Shown: in pieces, positions 52,101 through 63,304 of the stretch
Layout of the letters: each line of letters opens with the position of its first letter
How positions within the stretch are numbered: the first letter of the stretch is position 1
Assembly (NCBI GenBank): GCA_950295325.1
Contig: OX485804.1
Location: forward strand, 37,384,001 to 37,448,000
DNA from: Polytrichum commune
Lineage: Eukaryota > Streptophyta > Polytrichopsida > Polytrichales > Polytrichaceae
DNA: 64,000 nt
Direction of reading: 5' to 3'
Translations under genes and position numbers: made by a program
The notes under the pieces: model-generated
Database searches by the model: none
What the model was told of the DNA's origin: nothing
Seen by the model: the letters and a program-made list of their open reading frames with translations, nothing else

Positions 52101-52720
52101 GTTGCCTTTCGTAATTATAGTTGTTCGTGATTTGACCTGCCAAGAAATGTAGTTAACTATAGTTGTTTTGATTTTGGTCTACCTAAAAATCTAGTTAACG
52201 ATAGTTATATCTAGTTAACTAAAGTTGAGCGCAACCTGCAATGTAGTACCATGATAGATCAAAGCATCATTATTTAATTATTTAATTATTATTTAATTCA
52301 TAATTTGAAATTTGAAACCTAATTCCATTTGTGACTTGGACTCAATCAACACCCAATGAATATGGCCTCATTATCTATAAGTAACTTAAAGTATAATGAG
52401 TTCAATTGTTGCAAGGAACAATGGGTTCTATAGTCCTTCTTGGGATGGGCCAACATGGGTGACAAACATTGATTCTAACATAAGGTCTCTTTAAAGATTT
52501 ATTGTAATATATTTCATTTCATTCTTTGAGATAAATGAAAGAACTCACGAATTGGCTCCTTACATATTTTGGGACTCTCAAGTTATAGTTGTTTGAATTT
52601 TTTCTAAGTAACTATAGTTGTTTTTGAATATGGTCTTAAATTTTTCTAGTTAACTATAGTTGTTCCCTAAAATGTATTGAAACAAATATAGCTCACTATA
52701 GTTATTCTGACAATTGTCCA
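49180..52720. other. spacer without supported genes
   Basis: Scattered frames of 60-120 codons show no family resemblance. Small structures: a hairpin GGTTGAGG..CCTCAACC near 49350, a CCCA run at about 51793-51808, and two blocks of CTAGTTAACTATAGTTG-type repeats (52080-52230, 52580-52720) related to 34875-34945. The LINE's 3' end directly follows the second block. Confidence 0.4.
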
Positions 52721-52732
52721 AGGTCTGAAGAA

Positions 52733-52858
52733 GAAGAAGATGAAGAACTCCGGCCCCTTTTAGGGGCCGGGGTGAATAGAGTGTCTGTTCGTAGGACACC
52801 CTAAGCCATACCCCAGGGTAGTGGTGTTGGGTGTAATACTACTTCACCCTTTTCAGGG
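52733..52858 (-). repeat. LINE 3' end shared with the SINE
   Basis: On the minus strand this matches 1263-1383. In the 30 bases before the hairpin stem (52792-52763 against 1328-1357) I count 27 identities. Further upstream both have GAAAAGGG/GAAAGGGG, AGTAGTATT and CCCAA in the same order. The hairpin at 52750-52770 has 9 perfect GC-rich pairs and a 3-base loop, followed by GGAGTTCTTC and TTC repeats. Confidence 0.85.
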
Positions 52859-52943
52859 AGTAGACACTATGTTAGTAACTATGTAACCAGTGATATGGGC
52901 TTTGGAGGTGAATATGTTGGGTCCTTAGGATTTAATTATAGTT

Positions 52944-55154
52944 TTATAGATTGTTGATAGGTTGCTTATTCTCTATCCGTCTTTTGTGGATTAGTATTGA
53001 GTGTGCATATTGTATGGCGATTATGTTGATTTGTTGAAATGTGTGCCTAATTTGTGATGTAGGGAGTTTGAGTTGTGTTTCTAGTGCCTTCATCGAGGGG
53101 ATGTGAGTAGTGGCTCTAGCGCCTGATGCTAGTACTATGAGTGGGGCTACCTTCCATCCTCTTGTAGTGAGGTTGTTAATAAGTGGTTGATATTTCATGG
53201 TTTTCCTTTCTAGTGTTTCAACAGAGAACCGGTCATTACAGTATGTGAATTCTATGTATTGTATAGTGATTTCTCGTGTGGGTGCTTCTGGTGGCGGAGA
53301 GTTATATGGGTGACCGATGACACATAATATGTCGGGTTTGAGCCGAGCATTGCAATGACATCGTTGGGTGTCGCATGTGCATGGTAGTAGCCATGCGGGT
53401 ACTGTGTTTTCTTGTGGGGAGTCGTTGTATATTCCTGCATTCATAAGTATATAATGTCTGGTAAGTTTATTTGAGATGAGAAGTTTACGGATTTCCCAGA
53501 CAACTTTGTTATGTCTATTTGTGATTAGTGCGTGAATGTGTTGTTGTTTACATTTAAGGAGTACATGTAACCATGTATCTGCTTCTAATGAGTTACAAAT
53601 TGGGCATGTGTGGGATGGGTATGCGGTTCTACCAAAGAAGAGTTGTTTCCTGGCATGTCCCATATATTGTCCAGTTCTAAATTTTACTAGGCATGTTTTT
53701 TGTTTATATGTGATAGTCGGGTTGTTCCAAAAGACATTTGATAATGGGTTGTCGATGTCTTTGTTGTCGAGCCATTTGTGTAATTGGTGTGTTTGGGATG
53801 CCATAATTGTTAGGTTGTGCTTTTTGTCGTATTTAAGAATGTATTTTCCGAGGTGTCGGATGGGGCCTTTATTTGGTGTGTCTTGCATTGAGTGCCACCA
53901 ATTTTTTTGGAGATAATATGGAGTGGGGTGGGCATGTTCGTGTGTTGCTAGGACATCTTTGTGTTCTAATGTACATCCCATTTTAGCTAGTTTATCAGCT
54001 TGTTCGTTACCACTTATGTTCGTGTGGGCTTTGACTTTATGAAGTGTAGTGGTTTGTGTGCGGGCTTGCAACATTTTAACTATAGATTCAAGTATTTTCT
54101 GGTCTGGGTGGTTGTTATGTAAGGTTGGGTGTTTTGTTTGTGTGTTTATGAGATATAAAACGTTGAGACAATCCGTAAAAATATGTGCGGGTTCATTATG
54201 ATATGTGGTAGTAAGGAGGCGGAGGGTGTGGTGTATAGTCATGAGTTCTGCTCTTAGAATATTTTGGAGTCCTGGTAATCTTTCTGCGATTTTGAGGTTT
54301 TTGAAAGGGTTGTATATACCATATCCTGCTTTTTCGCGCCTCCAATGTTCTTGGGTTATTGCTTTGGGGGGTATAAATGATCCACCTGTATAATAGCAAA
54401 ATTGCGGTTGGTATTTGAGGAGTAGGCATATGTTTTGATTAGTGATTAGTGGAATATTAGTATTTTGGGTCGTCGGTGGGGAAGGAGGGTATGTGAGTTG
54501 GGACCATTTCTTACTGCGGTTTACTGGGGTGGTCAATGGTGTTGGCGGTACTGTTGCGGTAAATATGGTGGGTATTTGTAGTGTGGTGCCAATGATGTCC
54601 ATTTGACATGCATATTCTCTTGGCCTAGGGGGTGAAGTTTTGTGGTGTATGCACAATACTTGGATGTCGCGGCTTTCTATTCGGGGTTCGATTCGTAATT
54701 CTGGTGGTATTGTGGGTTCGTCGTATGTAATGGTATCTGCTTTAAAGTGTGTGATGATGTGCGAGTCCGGAAAATGACCATTATGGGGATGAAGGTTGTG
54801 GTACCAATTGGGGTCGGTTGTTATGAGTATTGTTATTGTGTCTGGGTCGTTTTTAGCTGCAAGTCTTGCCCAATGGAGGGCTTGTTGGGTGTCTTTTTCG
54901 GTATGAGGGTGGGCATACCCATTCCCTATCCATTTATGTTGGAATGTTGTCCCTATTGACCCAAAGATTTTATCTCTGAGGAATGGAGAGGAGAATTGTC
55001 TTAGTGAGGTGGGACATGTTACTGGTGATGAGAAGTGTGAGTGTATGATTTGGACAGACTCAATGATGTGTTCAAGGATGGCATTTGGTAGTGTGTATTG
55101 GGAAAGTTTAAGGGGGTCGTTTTTGGGCATTCTATATTTGTACCGTTGGTACAA
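52944..55154 (-). pseudogene. LINE C-terminal frame: unnamed domain, RNase H, zinc finger, endonuclease
   Basis: Residues of the 736-codon frame. 60-170: an unnamed block with IFGSIGTTFQ, ALHWARLAA and DTITILITTDPNWYHN. 252-394: RNase H with Glu303 (RAEL), Asp328 (FTDCL), His377 (KAHT) and Asp387 (EQADKLA); the first catalytic Asp is Gly257 (TGGS instead of TDGS; codon 54386-54384), so it should be dead. 517-535: Cys517, Cys520, His530, Cys535 zinc finger. 592-601: a cysteine cluster. 607-690: PD-(D/E)XK nuclease with Asp608 (KPDIL), Glu635 (YIEFTY) and K..KY (651-655). The first Met is not a native start; the frame continues the polyprotein of which the RT is part. Confidence 0.75.
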
Positions 55155-55519
55155 GCATACTACTTCCTTTTCAAATGATTGTGTGGGGGGTTTTAAATTG
55201 TGTGGTTGATGGAGTGCGTTTTGGTATTGTTTTTATAGCCATTGTAATCTTTGCTCCGGAATGGTAATTATGTGGCGCCCATCATCGTCATAAATATGTG
55301 ATGCACCATGTTGGCTTTGGATGGTGGGTTGTGTGCATGCGATGTCATTATCTGGATTACATTCATTAATATTAATGTGACATAGGGGTATGACTTGTGG
55401 GAGGGGGATGTTTCTTGTGTCTCTTATTTGTGCTTCATCAAAGTTTGATTTTAAGATGTTGTTAATGTGTCTATTTTGTTTGTGAGTATAGTATTGTGTT
55501 AGTAGTAGTATGTTATGGT

Positions 55520-56541
55520 TTATAATGTTTTGGCTCTCCCATGGGAATAACTCTTTTTGAGGAAGCCATTTGTTATATATTGATTCGTTTGGGAGTATCC
55601 ATTGACATAGATAGGATGTATATTTTTTTGTAATTTTTTTTTATCTTTGTAGATGTAGAAACGGTCATTTATTATGGAGTGTATTGGGAATTGTATGTGG
55701 TTTTTTAGGATGTGCGATGGTGGTTTTGGGTATTCGGGTGGTGGGGGTGGTAGGGGGTGTACATTGTGGTTACTTGTTCTTGTATCTATGTGATGGTTTA
55801 GTATTTTGTATGCATCTTTAAGGGTGTTCGGTCTTTGGCTTGGACATGGCGGTTCGCAAAAGAGTATCCGGGCTTGGTCTAAGGCGGCTTTAATTGTTGT
55901 AGTGGGTGTGTCGTAATAATTTTTGAATTCATCGTTGGTCATTAATTGTGTGCCATTGGGGTGGGTTATGTGCTTGAGCTCAGTTATGTTGTGTAGTATT
56001 AGTTTATGTAGGTATTTTAGAGAGGTTGTGGGGGTTAATGTTGGTATATTTTGTGTTTGTCGCATCCATTGTGTTTCAAGTGGTGTGGGAAGGAGGGGGA
56101 ATTTTGCAAGTGTGCTTCTTAAATGGGCTCCGCTGGTTGTTTTAAGTAGGTATAGTGTTCTTATAATTGGTGATCTTATACAATCATGTTGGGTTATGCG
56201 TGGTAGGTTTAGTGATCCTTCATGTTTGGCAAGTATGTATTTTGTTAATCCGTTGTATATTTTTCCAAGTCTTCCTTTGTCATTGAGGGCGTTTATGAGT
56301 TGTTTTCTTATGCATGTGATGTATGCATTTTTAGTGAAAATGCTTCTGTACCAAACATATCTTGGGGGAGTTGTGTGACTGCGTTTGACATACATTTTGG
56401 GAGGCCACATATAATTTTGTGTAGGGTAATTACTCTTTTATTAAGTTTCTTAATGACAGGGAGTGAGTATGGGATTGCGTAGAAACTATATGCGATGCCG
56501 GCTCTTATAACTGTATCAATCATTTGTATTTTTTGTTTCAT
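55520..56541 (-). pseudogene. LINE connector between RT and RNase H, two broken frames
   Basis: Two overlapping minus-strand frames, 56541-56308 and 56410-55520, carry the RT thumb (DTVIRAGIAYSFYAIPYSLP, ITLHKIICGLPKCMSN) and a connector region. A frame change near 56340 and stops between 55520 and 55154 separate them from the next part. The coding trace continues through both, so these are lesions rather than separate genes. Confidence 0.65.
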
Positions 56542-56669
56542 AGTGACTGGGCATGAGGTTAGTAATTTGCATTGTTGGACTAGTTTGGTTGTTGTTATGT
56601 GTGTTTGTGTTTTCCATTATAGTGATGGGACTAAATTGATGTCGGAATAGACATATGGCTCGTGTTGGC

Positions 56670-57599
56670 TTAGGATAGGGATGGGTTGATAATCCAGAAA
56701 TTTATATTAGCGTTTTTTAATTGTATTTTGAAGGCTTGGGAATTTAGTTTCGATTTGTTAGGGCATCCTGTGACTGTACATTTTAGGATGCCAAAGTCCA
56801 TTCCTGCCCATTCGCTATATTTGTCGAGTTTGTTTAGTTGGAGTTGGAGGGATGTTAGGTTGTTGGATATTGCTGCTAGGTCATCGGCGTAAGCTGCAGA
56901 GCTTAGTTTTATATTGGAGGTATCAAAGGTGTATTTATTATTTCCCCTTTGTAGCCACCGGAGGAATGGTTCAAGGAAGATGATAAAAATGTATGGGCTT
57001 AATGTGTCTCCTTGTATAGTTCCTCTTTGTATGGGTATTGGTTGTGTCTTACCAAAGTGTTCTCCGGTAAATATGGTAGTGGACTGTGAGTAAATATTTC
57101 CTATTAGGGCCACCGCATCTTGTGGGTAGCCTAGGTCCTTTATAATGGCAAAGAGTCTAGCGTACTCAATAGATCCAAAGGCGTTTATAAAGTCTATGTA
57201 TAAGATGTAGATGTCTTGGTTGGTGAGTCTTGCATCTTCTAATGCGGCGATGATAGTTTGTAATTGTTGGGCGATGCATCTTTCGGCTCGAAAACCCTCT
57301 TGACTATCATGTAGGATTTGGTATTTTTCTCCATATGCGGAGAGGATGCTTGTAAGTGTGTTAGTGAATAATTTATAGATTGTGTTAGCGAATGCGATTG
57401 GTCTATGGTTGGTAAGGTTGTGGGGATTTCCCTTTTGATATAAAAGTATTGTGAGGCTTGTTTTCCAATATTCGGGGATTTGGTTTTGCTTATAACAATG
57501 TGTAAAAAATAATAAAAGCAATTTGTGGAATCTTGGTGGCATGTTTTTCAGTATGGCGTTGGGTATTTTATCTGGTCCGGGGGTTTTCCCATTGGCCAA
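56670..57599 (-). pseudogene. LINE reverse transcriptase domain
   Basis: 310 codons with the canonical RT order: NGKTPGPDKIPNAILK, NHRPIAFANTIYKLFTN, DSQEGFRAERCIAQQL, motif A ILYIDFINAFGSIEY with its catalytic Asp, motif B IQRGTIQGDTLSPYIF, motif C AAYADDLAAIS and a trailing GMDFGILKC. All three RT aspartates are present. The frame ends early at 56670 through a lesion. This domain copies RNA by target-primed reverse transcription. Confidence 0.88.
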
Positions 57600-58181
57600 G
57601 TTTTTAAGGCATATGTTATATGTTTATTGGTCAAGATATGTGTATGGGGGAATTAGTGCGTCTCCACGTTTTTCAATAGTGTATCCATTCAAGTCGTGCC
57701 ACGGATATTGTCTAACTCCGCATATACATTGTTGTGTATGGTCTGGTTGATAGTAACATGTTGGAAGTATTGTGAAGTATTGACCTCTTGGTCATTATCC
57801 AACTGGAAACTGTGCAAAGTGATTGTGAACCAACGCTCACCAACAAGTCCTTTCAGTGCCATCTTGAATGTTGAAGCAATCATATTTTCCATTCAAAGAA
57901 ATCATGTGTCCTAAATGTGTGCTTGTAGGATGTGCTATCAATAATATGCTCATCATCTAAACAAGTAGGTGTCATGGGCCTATGTGCATGCTATCCAAAG
58001 CATGAAAATATTCCCCCCATCACAAACACATAGTGGTCATGTAGCCCCATGTGGATTCATGCCATGTGTGATTGATTTCACATCAACATACCACCCCACA
58101 CTACACCATTCAAACAATTTTAAAACTTTTTGCACCAAGACCTTTGCAATTTCTTCATGGAGATAGGAGATTAGAGTAAGG

Positions 58182-58199
58182 TAGGTTTAGGGTTTAGGG
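58182..58199 (+). repeat. short telomere-type repeat (TTTAGGG)
   Basis: Two and a half TTTAGGG units, the plant telomere sequence. At this position, just upstream of a TATA box (58211-58219), it may act as a telo-box promoter element rather than a telomere remnant. Confidence 0.55.
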
Positions 58200-58239
58200 T
58201 TCAAGAGAAAATATAAATACACAGGTGTGGGCACGTGTG

Positions 58240-60333
58240 GATGAAACTGGAACGAGGCCCTATGGAGATGGATGAACAGCCGCCGGACAGACACTAACGA
58301 ACGAAAGTATCCCTGGACGGACGAACTCGCACCAGAACCTCTTCGACCTGTTTTCGTTAGTCTCTCTTTTCTTTCTACACTCTTGTGCAGAAACGCGGTC
58401 GCGCCTTGCCGATCGTGAACCTCCTCAAGTTTTCCTCTGCAGGACCTCTCAGTGTCCTCAAGGTATGCGAAATCTATTCCTGGGAAACCAATTTCTAGTG
58501 GTTTACAGGGTGTTGCAAATTTAGTGTGGTGACATTTTTTGTTTCATGTTAGCTTTCTTTACTTTTGTGCCCTGTCCGAAAGAGAAATTAGGTTTTGCAG
58601 CAGTGAAAGAATTTAGGGAATGCATCTAGGAGGGACTGGAGTTTTCTTGGGGAGTGGGTCCATCTGGGAGTGTTCTGTGCTAAGAGCAGTCAGCATGGTG
58701 GTAGTAAGTTATATAATAACTCTCTAATTTGACTCTGCGGCATTCTTAGATGCTTACACGCACTGTAGACATCGAAATTTCGGACAGTGCACATTGCGGA
58801 GTGTTGTAATTTAGGAAGTAAATGGAGGAAGCTAACGCTGAGATCTTATATCGCATTTGACCTTGGATACGAGGGATAGGTTGAATTGGCAGGGTGTAGC
58901 ACAGGTCCACAAAAACCTGAGAATATGTGTCTCCAATTCTGCGATTACCACTATGTTGGTTTTTCCCTCTTGGAAGAATTCCACGTCCCTCCCACCGAAT
59001 GTTCCACATCGGTCCTTGATTTTGCCCATAGGTACTGGTGATGGTCATGTTCTTAAAAGGGCAATTTGTTTTTTTGGTATTACAGAGCTTAAGTTCGTTT
59101 AGTTGATTTTCGAAGGTTAAGAGCTGAATTTTTCTTACCTTCTCTTCTCCTCTCCTTTCTTGAAAGATAATTCGCATAGGACCGTTTTGCTGTCTTCTAA
59201 TTTAGATTTAAATAATCTTCTGTTATCTTAAATGCAAGTGAACAGTTAGATCACATTTGCGGGTGAATTTGTGAATCTGTGGCCATTCCTTCCTCACGTT
59301 CTTATGTAACCAGTAAGCAATACTCTCCATACTTTACTATTTGCAGTGTAGGTTGTGATTTTGATTTTTATCTGGTTTGAACTTATATAGGTGGAGCTGA
59401 ATCTATTTTTGTGAAGACAGCATCTATTACCTAATTGTTTCCTTCGGCGAGGAGGAACCATCGTACATAAGCGTACCTCTCATTCATCCAACATAAAAGC
59501 CCTGAAATAGTATGCAGCCTGGAGGTTATTTATTAGTTAATTTCACACCGGAAGTAGCTTCGAAGACCCCGAATTAGTCTAGTCCAAGTCATTTGAGATG
59601 AATCAGCTACAAACCTACTGGGGTCCAAGTTTTTATATTGGATGGATGAGAGGTACGCTCATATCCGACAATTCCCTCTCTATATTTCTTTCTCCTCAAT
59701 CTGACAGACACTTCTGGTGGCTTTGTAGGTGAATTTGTTGCAGAAACTTCAAGAAGTGTATCCGAAATGCCACCATCATGTGTAACTATGGTGCCCCCAG
59801 GAATGGACAACGGGTCCCTGTTTCCAGTTATGGACCTTTATGCGTTGCCAAGTACACTGGCGCCACCAGTTATGGCACAAGCCGACCCCGAAAGAGTACA
59901 AAATATGGCTGCTGAACTTCGACATTTTGAATTTGTCCCCATAAACTTAGCTGATAACATTGCCGAGGCATTAATTGTTGGAATCCAGTCAGCCCTTGCC
60001 ATTGCAGGGGGAAGACGGTAGCTCTAATTGTGTAGGTTTAATAATTTGGCGAGCTGATCAGGCTCGAACTCATAAATCAGCGCTAATGTGTTTGATGGAA
60101 TATTCCATGCCTTGGAACTCCTGGAATAAAGGCCTGATTTCTGAACAAGTCACGCAAAATATCTCATACAGCTGAGCTAAATAAGTTTATCACATCAAGC
60201 AGAGCAGGTTTATATACTTCTCAGGAGTGGCAGATTACTTCGTCGTCATGTTTAATTATCTTATTTATATTTCCTGTTGTGAATGCAGTCAAAGTTGTGC
60301 AATGAGCTCCTTGGCATTTCTGCATGGCTCAAG
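58240..60333 (+). CDS. partly resolved gene; first exon duplicated from the MIC19-like gene
   Basis: TATA-like ATATAAATA (58211-58219) precedes an untranslated exon (58240-58462, donor GTATGCG) that closely resembles exon 1 of the MIC19-like gene. Similarity ends near 59010. A protein-like exon follows at 59708-60017 (acceptor TGACAG, donor CGGTAGCT), encoding DTSGGFVGEFVAETSRSV.. and ..AELRHFEFVPINLADNIAEA... A 45-base exon at 60289-60333 encodes SKLCNELLGISAWLK but its phase does not join cleanly to the previous one. I do not recognise the protein, and no CHCH domain is present here. The start codon is uncertain (ATG at 59767 possible). The intron also holds the MITE at 59455-59690. Confidence 0.4.
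59455..59690. mobile_element. hairpin MITE family 'ATGAGAGGTAC', best-preserved copy
   Basis: Left end ACATAAGCGTACCTCTCATTC and right end GAATGAGAGGTACGC-like (GGATGAGAGGTACGCTCATA) are inverted copies. The centre carries CCGGAAGTAGCTTCGAAGACC, whose inverse is in the half copy at 15925-16065. It lies about 20 bp before the acceptor of the coding exon at 59708. Confidence 0.65.
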
Positions 60334-60891
60334 GTATAATGAAACTACAATAGCTTATCTTCTGGAAACAAAGTGTGTCCTCTGGGTGCAGACAGTCTCA
60401 TTGTTATCAAGCGTTGTCCAGTAATCACATAACACATCCTCCCTTGCATCTTACTGTATTTTTGGTTGCACTTGACTTTGTCATGATTATCCTCAATCAG
60501 GCCCTATCTTAATCACTTTGTATTGTTCTCTCCTGTGTCTTTTCTCCTTATGCAAGTCATCTTACTTCGTCGTCGGTCATATTTAATACTCTCTAATGTC
60601 AGTGGCTTGTAGTCATCTAAGCAACGACTTGCTCAAGTACATGAATTCTCTCCTTGAATTGAAATGCCAGAGAGATGTGATTAGAATGTGACTCCAGAGA
60701 AAGGGTTATATTCTCCATGTGCTGCATATACACTAAGAGATGAACATAAACTGCATCTTGAGGGTGCATCATTGATGCAAGAATGTCTTGAGTGATTCAT
60801 GTGTGCTGATGTTCCTTTGCCTTGGTCTTCAAGTTACACCGTAAACCAATGTAATTGCACTGCTTCCCCTACTTCCCAGCTGCATGGTTGA

Positions 60892-61196
60892 TTATGGTAA
60901 ATGGAAATGTCTATGGAACTGTCTATCAAGGAGAGAAATTGTGTTGTGAAACAGATGGAAGACAATATCAAGAGGTCCAGGTATGGAGTAGTGTAAACAA
61001 TCTTTTGGAGAGCATAAGTGCCCATCTGGTCTCAACCTTATCATACTATCGACATTCAGGAAGATAAACCCAGCTTTCTCGACCATTGTTCTGGCTATCT
61101 TATTTTGCCTCACAAATTCTCCCCAGTGATAAGGTAAGTCGTGTTTTTCTTGAGGTTGATCCAGTGGTACATGCAAATGTATACAACCCTTGTGAC
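60892..61196 (-). CDS. C-terminal exon of a TBL-type (PC-esterase) protein
   Basis: On the minus strand an acceptor TCTTTGCAG precedes an open exon ending with a stop. It encodes NVDSMIRLRPDGH and DCLHYSIPGPLD, matching the C-terminal RPDGH and DCxHW motifs of trichome-birefringence-like (TBL/DUF231) proteins, polysaccharide O-acetyltransferases of the Golgi. Tyr replaces the usual Trp after the catalytic His. No upstream exon (GDS motif) is visible to 64000, so the gene is either long-introned and extends outside, or a fragment. A MITE ends 18 bp upstream of the exon. Confidence 0.55.
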
Positions 61197-61214
61197 CTGC
61201 AAAGACAACATTTA

Positions 61215-61735
61215 TGCCCCCTCCCCACCTGACTTTACCAAATAACCAAAGTTTTTCCTAAAACCCGGGTAAAGCCCCCTCGGTTATAGCAGAGGCATCC
61301 GGCTATCCCAATGCACCTACAAGAACTTGCTCTGGAGTAACTTCAAGTAGGTTTTAGTTAAGTAGCTTTCATACATGTTCATTGTTTTATCTACCAAGCA
61401 ATGAATGTTGAATAGTTATTGTCCCATCCCCAAATGTCTTATTACTCATCTATCTTACCATTGGCTTTTGTTAATGAAGCTCCTTGTGCCCTCATAGCTA
61501 AGACTAAAAGCAACCAATCACAAGGGCGGGAGGCGACACTTTTAAAGGTCCTACATTCTTGCCTCATGTCTAGGTACCGATGGGAGAGTCGGTGCTTGAG
61601 GCTTAAAACCTCTACTTTTAAACCATGCCACATCATTTGCCAACTAGGCTCGGCATTAAATAATGTCGATGATGTGAAGGCCGTGTTTTTAGAACCAACT
61701 TTTAGGCTTAGCTAAAGTCAGGTGGGGAGGGGACA
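61215..61735. mobile_element. 521-bp MITE, PIF/Harbinger type
   Basis: Ends TGCCCCCTCCCCACCTGACTTTA and the inverse AAAGTCAGGTGGGGAGGGGACA are terminal inverted repeats. A TTA duplication flanks it (61212-61214, 61736-61738). It lies in the intron before the TBL-type exon, close to the splice acceptor. No coding capacity. Confidence 0.75.
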
Positions 61736-61738
61736 TTA

Positions 61739-62749
61739 GCTACATAAGAGTATCCGTAAGGTCTCTGGATCAAACTCTGGGTGAGTTCACTAAAAGGTGA
61801 GTTTGAGAGTTTATGCTTAAAGTCATTCTAGTTTTCTTAAGGCTTAAATTAACATGCTAAAGAGTAAGGCCAAGCTATGAAAAACTGGTCTTCTAGCTTG
61901 ACATACTAGGATTGGTGGGCCAAGCCAAGTTTGCATAAGTTGAACTAAGATTTAGGTTGGTGTGTCGGATGGGCTCAACCTTATTTTAGATCCTAACATT
62001 TTCTCAAAACTTTTTGAATTGAAAGAGGAGATCCCAGGAGTTTCACCCAACTTTCAAAACTAGCTCCGACACAAAATGCTCTAACAAGCTCTTAATAGAA
62101 AATTCTGTCAAAGAGGCACCAAACTCCCTCTTTGACGTACTTTGTGGATAACTCTATTGGCACAACATCGCCGAAGAATTCATATTGCATGCAACCATAG
62201 CAATGCAGTTTCATCAAATATCTATATGAAACAAAATACTCCCAGGTTTTTTTCCGTCAAGACGACTTATTGAGTAAGGACATGTGGTACAAAGTGGATC
62301 AAGCAAACTTGGAGGAGAGTTGTGGTAAATGACCAAGAGATGTGGGTATTGCACTTCCAATACCGAAAAATAACTTTGTCAATCCTTCCACAAAAAGTGC
62401 AATTTGACCAAACCAGGCTCCTTTATTTATGAACGACATCTTCACATTCCACTCCCTCAAGTATGGTGTGATCTATGATTTGCTCTAGAAGGGATTGTGG
62501 ATCCATGCAAGGTCAAAACCATCCTCACCAAGGACATCGTCACACACCTCATTCCCTACCCCATGAAATGGAAATTCGGTCTTCACGAGTTTAGTGCATA
62601 AAACGTTGAGACATGTGAGACTTGGTAGCTTATGGAGTCACTAGATTTCAGTAGGTGCCACCCTCTTCCTATCTTTATGAGGCCAATACCAACAACATTC
62701 AAGTTGGAGAAAAATACATAGCCCTGTCACAAATAAACAAATCGCAATG
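61739..62749. other. spacer without supported genes
   Basis: No exon of the TBL-type gene or any other gene can be supported. AT-rich, with short degenerate inverted motifs near 61790-61830 and 62100-62160. Confidence 0.35.
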
Positions 62750-62915
62750 GGGTTATCCTCTAATTCAATTGAAGTTTTGATTGGGAGTTGGTTGTTTTGC
62801 ATATAAAACTTTAAACATTGACAAGTTTTTGGTGCATGCTTGGAGTTGTGGTGGAGGTTCTATATGAAGCACATTTTATATCGGGTACATTGCATGCCAA
62901 TCTCAATTTGGCATC
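62750..62915. mobile_element. diverged half copy of the foldback MITE
   Basis: GGTTATCCTCTAATTCAATTGAAGTTTTGATTG, GGGAGTTGGTTGTTTTGCAT, GGTGCATGCTTGGAGTT and GGTGGAGGTTC follow the left arm of 14259-14596. Only the left half is clear. A TATA run follows. Confidence 0.6.
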
Positions 62916-63302
62916 TTTGAAATTCTCTCCATGTATATTGGAAGATTTATGTATGTGTATATATATATAAATATATACATTTGTTTCGAAAATACTCAAA
63001 GACAAGTGTCAAGGTGTCTGGATAATGTCAACTCACTTGCAAAAGCCTTCTCGGTCAAATGGTAACATTGGGCACGATGATGAAGTTTGCCACACCCATT
63101 TCAGCTCCTCCCTTGACTTGCATGCCATATTGAGTGACATCAAGTTCCAAAACCAACGATTGACCAATAAGTTTGATCCAGTGATGAAGTATCAAATCCA
63201 GTATGAAGGGATATGAAAATTTTCAGGTTATCTCCTCACTTGACTCTAATGCAGTACATTGTAATAATTCAATGTGACACTACATTGGCAATGTTTCAAT
63301 CC

Positions 63303-63304
<2 letters not shown>

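Larger units (their letters stand above)
52727..57750 (-). mobile_element. non-LTR retrotransposon with RT, RNase H and C-terminal endonuclease
   Basis: The element is read on the minus strand. Order: a short pre-RT segment with an in-frame stop near 57634, reverse transcriptase (57599-56670), RT thumb and connector in two further frames (56541-56308, 56410-55520), and a 736-codon frame (55154-52944) with an unnamed domain, RNase H, a zinc finger and a PD-(D/E)XK (REL-type) nuclease. The 3' UTR (52943-52727) ends with a 9-bp perfect hairpin and a TTC-rich tail. A nuclease after RNase H recalls the Dualen/RandI group of green algae. The 5' end is truncated or unrecognisable; no APE nuclease is seen. 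At least three frame breaks make this copy inactive. Confidence 0.85.

Noticed and set aside
57689-57892. 67-codon minus-strand frame as the LINE's ORF1
   Set aside because: The LINE's own pre-RT coding trace runs in a different frame over the same bases, and the frame lacks zinc-finger or coiled-coil signs of ORF1.
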